This document shows, in pieces, positions 57,801 to 64,000 of a DNA stretch of 64,000 bases. Below the pieces are notes generated by a model that worked only from the letters and a program-made list of their open reading frames with translations, made no database searches and had not been told where the DNA came from. The DNA comes from Ciona savignyi (taxonomy: Eukaryota > Chordata > Ascidiacea > Phlebobranchia > Cionidae). The translations under genes were made by a program, and so were the position numbers. Position 1 is the stretch's first letter; each line of letters begins with the position of its first letter. Location: the NCBI GenBank assembly GCA_000149265.1, contig CH002072.1, positions 1 through 64,000 of the forward strand. The letters are read 5' to 3'.

Positions 57801-58123
57801 CTATTCCTGAAACGGTCAGACGGGGGCAGACGAGAGAGACGGCGATTACGCACGTCTATGACACAGCCAAAATGGGCAAGAAAGTCATTACCTAGAATGG
57901 GATATCTTACATTGGCTACTTGGAACCTCCAGCGAAAGGAACCTACGCCGCGAAACGACACATCCAATTTCCTAACACCAAACGTCTCGATATTAGTCCC
58001 ATTTAATGCACAAAGCTTAGAGCCATATCTTTGAAAAAACCTGTCTCTTGCAAGAGGCGGAATTATAGACACCTCTGAGCCAGTGTCGACAACAAACGAC
58101 AAACCATTAATGCTGTCACGCAC
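54824..58123 (-). CDS. pol: pol of the LTR element (protease, RT, RNase H, integrase)
   Basis: An open frame of 1099 codons. In order: retropepsin-like active site VVDTGSEVS near residue 12; reverse transcriptase with KLDLKSGYFQVPV and the catalytic FVYIDDLIVHS; RNase H with VTDAST and FTDHKPL; integrase with its HHCC region (HPGIRGSQK, then CLSCQQSK) and core DxxE region (VHVDIAGPMP, LTSDRGTQFCS, HPQSNGIAERFFRTFK). The domain order (integrase last) is that of Ty3/gypsy. A different frame from gag, so expression by frameshift or from a linked upstream frame is expected in this family. Confidence 0.95.
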   Translation of the reverse strand: MRDSINGLSFVVDTGSEVSIIPPLARDRFFQRYGSKLCALNGTNIETFGVRKLDVSFRGVGSFRWRFQVANVRYPILGNDFLAHFGCVIDVRNRRLSRLPPSDRFRNSSYVRARHGRFYANDKRNFRGHNQYRRPKPAQSVTPRTESICSAPAPVAVPQSVKISEPVRPKVVVSDIKEFSQIFDLFPAAFDEDRIREPVKHDVVHELETTSYPVRSRVRRLDPVKLKAAKEEIAKLVSKGILRRSNSAYASPLHLVKKGEGFRVTVDYRMLNLVTVPSRYPIPLLADLTSNLNGATIFSKLDLKSGYFQVPVRPSDVHKTAVITQFGLYEFTRLSLGLRNSGATFQMLMDKVFSDLPFLFVYIDDLIVHSTSREQHIEHLLAVFERVEKFGLILNKEKCVFGVDKLDFLGHTVNKEGIKTPASKVAAIADFPLPVDVRGLRGFIGACNFYSKFVKHYATTMAPLNAMISPKLGKRAPLVWNNDAVAAFHKVKLAIAHDVTLVFPIADAEIRLVTDASTVAVAGVLEQKVDDKWAPLSFFSRKLSPPECKYSAFDLELLAVYSSLKHFRYYLESRTFTIFTDHKPLVSALSKRLELATPRQSRHLSFVSEFNCRIEHLSGSENAVADFLSRPHVNAVFIDTPDIDYVAMAVEQDSDESLRLLRDSPDTDLIFESRFVPEFGVSLWGDVSLGNFRPFVPESLTRTVFRHFHSLAHPGIRGSQKLIEERFVWKAMNADIRDFTKACLSCQQSKVGRHTFSKIETIPVPSVRFHSVHVDIAGPMPSCGGYRYVLLAIDRFTRYPVVVPLTNIDAETVVNAFCLHYVANFGCPSQLTSDRGTQFCSSLWTDMAKFLGCKLIHTTAYHPQSNGIAERFFRTFKASIMAKDNGHGWLDNLPWILLGLRAAHKQDLKCSSAELVYGSTLRLPGQFFEEPEISTDHSAFLQGLNKHMSSLRPTLPRRPSNANEYIDPSLWTCSHVFVRVDAVKRSLQPPYQGPFRVLDRERKFFTIDFGNRQTTVSIDRLKPANALLDLTASPVSSPDVILVAGENDITRIAVDADAYVQQTLSNVPEEQDIEQPARRTRFGRVIRRPARLSIYETHL

Positions 58124-58221
58124 AAAGAATAACCCTGAATTCTCCTGAAAATTATCAAAACATGAATTAGCCGCAAAACGCGCTCGTTTATGATTCGCTG
58201 GTATCCGAAACGAGCGCGAAA

Positions 58222-59367
58222 CTAGTTTTTTGGCATAGTCGAGTCAGAACTTATCCAATCACAAGGTTGGACGCATCTATCTGCATTCCTACCAAAACGG
58301 ACATGGTAATGGCACAATCTGCGCTGGTCACGAGAAAAATTACGAGGGCCTGGGCGGCGATTATTACGGAAACTACCACGACGTTGTAATTGCGAGGGCG
58401 GCAAGTCTCTGGGGAGATAACCTGAACGACGACTATCATAATTGTCGGGCGGTCGATCATAAACCGGACGCGGCGCATTGTGCGTTAAATTTTGCAGCGA
58501 CTTAGTGATGCTTTCTAAACGCCTCTCTAAAGAAACGTTTATAAGCTCCTGCTTTCGTAAGTGTAAGGCACTTTCTAAATGCTCCGAACGACGTCCAGAC
58601 AACATCGTGTCTGCTCTCGCAGCTAAATCATCAAGACTAAGATGACATAATGCTTTTAACACAATGGCAACATCTGGCGGCAAACATTTTAACAACCGGT
58701 TACGCATAAATCTAACCCACGACTCATGATCTCGATTTGATCCAAGCAGTGATTTCATTTTAATCACAAAATCACTGGGTGAGTCTTCACCGATCTCAGT
58801 CGTTTCCAACAAAATCTCTAATTTCTGTTCTTCGCTACGACCGTATCGCTTTAATAGCGCAGACTTAAGGGACTCATACGGGTTCGACGACAAAGCATCA
58901 GTGCAATTGACAACGCAAGTGTATTGTGACTCGTTTAACGCCATCAATACAGACTCGTATTTGCCAGCCTCCGATAGGACATTATTATTTAGAAAAATTA
59001 ATTCAGAACGAGTAAACCAGTGCTCTGGACTCGATTCCCAAAAACGCGGTAATTCTACCGTTTTAGCCTTAGCCCTAACATAATTTCCAGACGGGGCAAG
59101 AGCTAAAGTTTGGCCAAAGTCAAAAGTCTGGGGTAATTCAGGACTCATGGCGGTATCCTCGTTAAAGGGATTTCGGCTAGAAGCCTCGTTAAAATGGGTG
59201 GTGGGTGTAACGTTCGTTTGCGGATATGAAGGCAGATTCGGAGCACGATCGAAAACATCACTAACCTGGCCGCGTTGAGGGACAGCTGACTCGGGTAGTA
59301 TTGGCGTCGAGAAAGGGGCTTCACTGAAACGCCTCTGTGATGTGTTTTTCGGCCTGGGGAAAGACAA
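58222..59367 (-). CDS. gag: gag of the LTR element
   Basis: An open frame of 381 codons. The N-terminal part is Pro/Ser-rich. The middle (PRFWESSPEHWFTRSE and onward) has the usual capsid-like helical pattern of metazoan gypsy Gag. The C-terminus is Arg-rich and ends in a Cys/His stretch (CHYHVRFGRNADRCVQPC), a zinc-binding-like motif found in several invertebrate gypsy families. It structures the virus-like particle. Confidence 0.88.
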   Translation of the reverse strand: MSFPRPKNTSQRRFSEAPFSTPILPESAVPQRGQVSDVFDRAPNLPSYPQTNVTPTTHFNEASSRNPFNEDTAMSPELPQTFDFGQTLALAPSGNYVRAKAKTVELPRFWESSPEHWFTRSELIFLNNNVLSEAGKYESVLMALNESQYTCVVNCTDALSSNPYESLKSALLKRYGRSEEQKLEILLETTEIGEDSPSDFVIKMKSLLGSNRDHESWVRFMRNRLLKCLPPDVAIVLKALCHLSLDDLAARADTMLSGRRSEHLESALHLRKQELINVSLERRLESITKSLQNLTHNAPRPVYDRPPDNYDSRRSGYLPRDLPPSQLQRRGSFRNNRRPGPRNFSRDQRRLCHYHVRFGRNADRCVQPCDWISSDSTMPKN

Positions 59368-59858
59368 ACCGAATTTTATGCATGGTTGCTAATGCTAGTT
59401 CTTACGCACAAACAACCTGAAATCAGTCCGCAAAAGACAAAAGATTAAACCACATGCAGACCTGATAACGTGAAGCTAGGTTACACTCACGAAAGGTTCT
59501 TCGTTAAAATAAAATAGATATTTATATAAAAAAAATAAAATAGTTACAAAATTACGATACTCTTATAGAAAAACGATGTCTTCTTCTGGCTCTTTATCGA
59601 CGTCTCGACGCTGATCCTTGGAAACAAACGTGTATTCTTGGTTTTCTACAAATCGTACTCGAAATCTTGGCGTAGACAACTTCTTTCTTGATTAAAATTT
59701 AAAATGTTCTGATCTTCATCGACTCTTCTTGTTAAAGCAGACAAAGTTCAAATGTACAGTTTCTTCTTTCTTCTAAAACTTCAGGCTGAAGCTTGCGTTT
59801 TATTACTTTTTTCTTCCGTTTAGGTTGCGTGTTCACTCACGATTCTTAGGGTCACCAA

Positions 59859-60452
59859 TGTGGGAGCTCGGCTTTTTCTTTTGGTTAGGGGGTTGGGTTA
59901 GGGGTTATATCTCGCCTTAACCTTGGGTTTGAGCCGAACCAGCGCAATAGACAGACTTATCCTTTGCTGTCTAAAGTTCGCCTGCCAAGACTAGGCAGCC
60001 ACTCAACTGTATAACAAATACTGTCACATCTTGACTTGGTACAGAATATACAGTTTAGACTTTTAAAGATAGATTTATTCTCCAGTGGTAAAACGATCAG
60101 CAAAATCAGTACTTTGTTAAGTTTGTTATTTTAGGTAGTCTGACAAGCAGCAATTCGGTAATTTGGTTAGTTATTGTAAGTTATAGTCTTGGAGTGAAAA
60201 TGTTGGGGTATATATAGCGATCCAAATGAATGCACGAAAAAGGGCAAACTGCAACGTTGCGATAACAGTACACAATAGATTTGTACTGGCGTCAGTTAAT
60301 TACTGTTTCGTACATAGATAATGACTCACGGCGGTACAAACAGAGGCACGACAGCTTTCTAAAATAATTATACACGTAACAGATTGCAGCTGGCAAACGC
60401 ATACGTCGATTAAATAAACGATAAACTATACAAGGCAGTCGAATATGCGACA
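59859..60452 (-). repeat. 5' LTR
   Basis: 594 bp, partner of the LTR at 53675. In element orientation it would hold the promoter and RNA start. Confidence 0.95.
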
Positions 60453-60590
60453 GGGTTAACACACGGGCAATCGTCAGATCACCTCGCGCCAATCGTCGGG
60501 TTACCGGAGCTATTGCAGTGTGTTGTATATGATAGACACGTTCCTTCAATTTGGTAGAACCCATTAATTTGCTGGGTTCAAATATGAGAG

Positions 60591-62190
60591 TTTAAATATC
60601 GTTGTTTTCTATGAAAAATTAAAAAGGGGCGGGAAAATCGTCACAATACAATAAATACGACGACAAATAATAAAAGCAAAATGGCCGAAACAGGCTGTGG
60701 TGGTAAATTTTGTAGTTTTTAAAAAACTGTACTGTTTATTTGACCAACACAAATGGATTTAATTACATCATCATCTTGGCAGAAAATAAATCAAGGTAAT
60801 TAGGTATCCAAAGTAATATCGTTGACTAACATATACATCATTGTAGAAAAGCCGCAAATTAATAGTCTGTTAAAAATGTATAAATCAATCTGGGTGTTAA
60901 GCTTATTTTTGACTGTTTTTTCAATTAAAATTTGTTTGGTTAATCATTTTTTTAAATATTGTGTTTAAATGAAATTGTATAAATATTGTGTTTTTTTTAT
61001 TTGTCAGTTGTGTTTAATTATACGAAATAAGTTTACTTCGGGTACATTGAATCGTTTTCTGCAGGATTGACCAATTGCTTAAACCCGGTGGCTTTGGGAG
61101 TTCCACAAAAGTTATTAAAATCCTCATTGTGTTAAAAAATAACTAACTATAGGCACAAGGTAATCTAATTTACATAATTTGGCAGGTGTTTTCCATATCT
61201 GGAATATAGCTTATATATTATGCATGGATATCTATTCCACACTTATCCTTATATTTCTATCTTACTGTTTGTTTACCGTCTTTTTTCATTTTTGCTACTG
61301 TTCTGTATTTAGTTGGTTTCTTCCTAAATTATTTTGTTGTGTTAATAGTTGATAATACAATAGGGAAATGATCCATATGAAAAAATGATAGTCATAAAGC
61401 AAGTGACGAATGATTTTATTTGAGCAAGTTAAAACTATGATGTCATAACTGTGGTTAAGTGCCACTTTGTATATACAGAATTGCATATGTTCATTATTTC
61501 CGCAATTTTAATCTGCAGAAACAATCGTATAATCTCTATACATTACGGAGATTAAAATTAGTGGAATGCAAAAATTGAAGCAAGTTTCAGTAACAATTCA
61601 TATTCTTAAATAACAATTGGAAAATTATGAAGTACAAGGATTGAAAATACACGGATTTCATTTTTTGGTGTAATACAAGAAAATTAAGTTTAGGAGAAAA
61701 ATACTTAAAAAGGCTGAATTAATAAATTTACAAAACAAGCAACTTGAGTACAGGCTGCATTACATTGGGAAATCATTGAATCACTAGTTGTTATTGCGCA
61801 GTGAACACATGGGACAGAAAATATAGATGTTGGACTTCTTTATCTGCGATGCAAAACTACATTCAGATTTCTACAACTATTTGCATTTAATATCACAGAT
61901 TATACATCATTTTCCGGCACCATTTTCAGCCCCATGTGCAAACTGCGTTGATATGAATGTTGACTTTGGACAGTTATGTTGGTTAATAAGTATATGCTAA
62001 TGTTAGTTAACAAGACATAACATAAACAGCACTACAGCCCCTAAAATCTCCAGGACCACAATAAACCTGTCTAAAGTAGGAAAAATTCAGTCAAACCACG
62101 AAAACTATTCAGTGGTCGAAGCTCGTGTAAAATTGGAATGCAGTTAAAAAAGGAATGGAGATGGTTCCTACAGGTTTAGACAGGTTCCAC
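60591..62190. other. Intergenic or 3' flank, no supported gene
   Basis: Very AT-rich with only short frames; no shared repeat recognised. Confidence 0.45.
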
Positions 62191-62197
62191 ATAAAGT

Positions 62198-63858
62198 TTA
62201 AGCTTTAGGGATATCATCATCATCATCATCATCAAATTCACTATCTGAAGAATCCTCTGAAAGTTATAAAACATAATTAGAAAGGAATGGAAAAATAGGC
62301 AAAAAAAATCTTAAAACACAAGAAGTTTAGTGCTTATTTTCCATCCTTGATGGAGTAATAACTTTTAATTGCTGTGATAAATAATTTTGTGTTAGTTTTA
62401 ACGAAGTAGTGTCAGCAAATAAACCTGCAAAAACAGATGCAAATTCAAATTAAACATAAGGCACAGAAAACAAAATTAAACATAAGTAGCGTGAAACAAA
62501 ACATTTTGTGTGAATCTTCAATTTCAGATGCGATAACGAAAATTAGTGTATGTAAATAAAAGTTTTTGCGCGTCTGAAGAAATAAAAATCCGTGATAAAA
62601 TAAAGAGGGCAATCCCCTAACTGAGGAAACTAAGGAGACACCCGGTTTTACCTCGAGTGGGTGAAGATGATTGATGGATGAGGTTTAATGGGTGTGAAGT
62701 GGGTAATGTGGAAGATACTGAAAATTTTAGGGGTGGCGCATAGTATGACATAAAGAAATAAAATGAATGACAAATCAAAAATGGGTTGGTGAACTGGTTT
62801 CAAAAGACGCAAGTTTAGCTTCATTATGGGTTCTAGGGTTGAATGGGGGAAGTGGTGGTGGGGAGGTGGGTTTTCTGGGGTGATGGAGGGGTGAAGGCAC
62901 TTTTGCTGGGCTTTGTGTGAGAGACCTGGGTTTTTGGAAATAATCTGGGCTATGAGGCTGTGGGCTTCCATGATAAGTGTGTTGTCGTGAGGGTTCGTGT
63001 GTATTTTGTGCATAACTAGGGTTTTGCTGAGAAATCTCCAATTTTGGCGGACCTTGTGGAGTTGTTTCTAGTGAGTAAAGTGGATTTATGGCAGAATTAC
63101 AACGGGAAGGGGTAATAACGGGGTCCACACGTCGTGTACGGGTGGTATGGGATCTCATCATATTGGGGGTGGAATCAGCGGAATGAATCATGCAGGGCAC
63201 ATGAGGTGGGGCTGTGAAATAAAACATGAAGCTTACTTTCAAACCATATACGGCCGGCGTCTACCTAAAAATAAGGATTACAAAGAATGTCATGTATTTC
63301 TTTGCAATTCCAGTTTTCTGGAACGCTTTGGAAGTTTGGTTAAAAATTTAATTTTTTTGGAACAAATAAGGAAAATTTCTTTGATATTTGATCTTGTGAA
63401 GAAAAACAATTAAACAAATATTCACATTGAAGAAGGTAGGTTAAATACAAAAGCAATATGATCACAATGTTACACATTTGATTGATGGCACTTTACACAG
63501 AGAGAAAAGTGAAAAAAGGGAACAATAGAATTTTCGCATTCAAAAACTTTTGTTTATTCATTGAAGTTGACATTAATTAGAAGAAGTTCCATGCATGTTC
63601 CTTTGGTGGACCACCAACACAGGATCATTTTGATTTAAACCTTTATCATCTGTATTGCCGGAAACTATTTTGACTTGGACTCCGTCAGAATTTGTTTGCG
63701 AGTTTTCATCAGAGCATTCTTCTTCCTCTTCAACTTCCTCTTCCTCCTCTTCATCATCACAGTCATAATCGTGTTGCTCGGTATTATTTTTATCTGGGGG
63801 TTCTTGGGGCTTAGGGTTGGTCGGCAAAACAGATGCGGGAAATCGAAAGGAAACATTG
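62198..63858 (-). CDS. 3' part of an unrecognised gene with two alternative last exons
   Basis: Minus-strand exons with matching phases: 63641-about 63858 (acidic run DCDDEEEEEEVEEEEECSDE; 5' border unsure), 62795-63211 (139 codons, Pro/Ser/His-rich: PVITPSRCNSAINPLYSLE, PRKPTSPPPLPPFNP), 62652-62717 (Ser/Thr/Pro), then either 62327-62424 (ending ITPSRMENKH) or 62198-62256 (acidic end, DSSDSEF, seven Asp, IPKA). Both last exons accept the same phase. Low complexity and strong acidity suggest a nuclear, disordered protein, but no domain identifies it. The 5' end lies beyond the window or is unseen. The acidic exon could instead end at its own stop (about 63573) next to a minus-strand AATAAA. 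Confidence 0.5.
62212..62233. repeat. ATC microsatellite (seven units)
   Basis: Seven ATC triplets on the plus strand; on the minus strand they encode the poly-Asp run of one last exon, so its length may vary between individuals. Confidence 0.85.
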
Positions 63859-64000
63859 TGAACTCAAAACTTTTTGGTCGGATATGGATTGGGAAAAAAG
63901 AAGTTGCTTCGTGTAAAAGTTTGCAGAAGAATATTTAAAAACTAAGAGAAAAAACAAAATACTATCTGGACAAACAATAAAAAGCCTTGTATAGAATTCA

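Larger units (their letters stand above)
53675..60452 (-). mobile_element. Ty3/gypsy LTR retrotransposon, apparently whole and young (fossil catalogue entry)
   Basis: Two LTRs of about 590 bp (59859-60452 is the 5' LTR, 53675-54263 the 3' LTR) start TGT and end ACA on each strand. The 4-bp target repeat GGGT flanks the element. Next to the 5' LTR is a primer-binding-like TTGGTGACCC, and next to the 3' LTR a purine-rich GGAAGAAAGGA. The LTRs differ at only about six short sites, so the insertion is recent. gag and pol lie in separate frames. No env was seen. It looks whole. Confidence 0.95.
53625..60590 (-). mobile_element. SINE copy interrupted by an LTR retrotransposon
   Basis: The SINE tail lies at 53625-53674 (GGATATTCATCTTTATCTCC) and the rest at 60453-60590 (CACACGGGCAATCGTCAGAT, then TTCAATTTGGTAGAACCCAT). 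The 6.8-kb LTR element sits between, with GGGT repeated at both edges. Confidence 0.9.

Noticed and set aside
57509-57895. 128-codon plus-strand frame
   Set aside because: Antisense shadow of the pol frame; composition follows the opposite strand.
63147-63413. 88-codon plus-strand frame
   Set aside because: Overlaps the minus-strand Pro-rich exon, with no supporting splice sites or domain.

Overview
The window looks like nuclear DNA of a small-genome chordate, most likely a sea squirt of the Ciona type. It is AT-rich, with short spliceosomal introns, chordate genes (an adhesion GPCR, a ZP-domain membrane protein, the augmin subunit HAUS4) and dense short transposons. The species is an inference; no database was searched. 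Exon maps below were made by hand from splice sites and reading phase.

Layout. 0-14 kb is a transposon graveyard: a two-unit tandem repeat, a scrap of Ty3/gypsy pol, a LINE ORF1 scrap, a possible envelope-like remnant, and a decayed, intron-bearing Helitron (about 6.7-12 kb) with a doubled helicase part. 14.3-15.06 kb holds an SRP (7SL) RNA gene whose promoter has been pushed about 300 bp away by a SINE inserted at the first bases of the RNA. 19.1-25.1 kb is a ZP-domain gene on +, with a 2.45-kb inverted-repeat transposon lying against one of its splice acceptors.

25.8-42.7 kb is a tandem segmental duplication of an adhesion-GPCR gene. The right copy has the full extracellular part (FN3-like domains, Cys-rich module, GAIN/GPS) but one in-frame stop. 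The left copy has lost the ectodomain at a SINE-derived junction and still splices in frame. Both copies lack room for TM4 and TM5. 43.4-49.4 kb is HAUS4 on -, with a 109-bp minisatellite in intron 1 whose unit is the tail of the local SINE. 50.9-53.3 kb is a five-exon gene of unknown function on +, head to head with HAUS4. 53.6-60.6 kb is a young, apparently whole Ty3/gypsy LTR retrotransposon on -, inserted in a SINE. 62.2-63.9 kb holds the 3' exons of an unrecognised gene on -, with two alternative last exons.

One tRNA-derived SINE family runs through everything. It sits in introns of every host gene except the last, interrupts the SRP RNA gene, hosts the LTR element, marks the GPCR ectodomain loss and seeded the minisatellite. 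The genes form no pathway; mobile-element remodelling of genes links the window.
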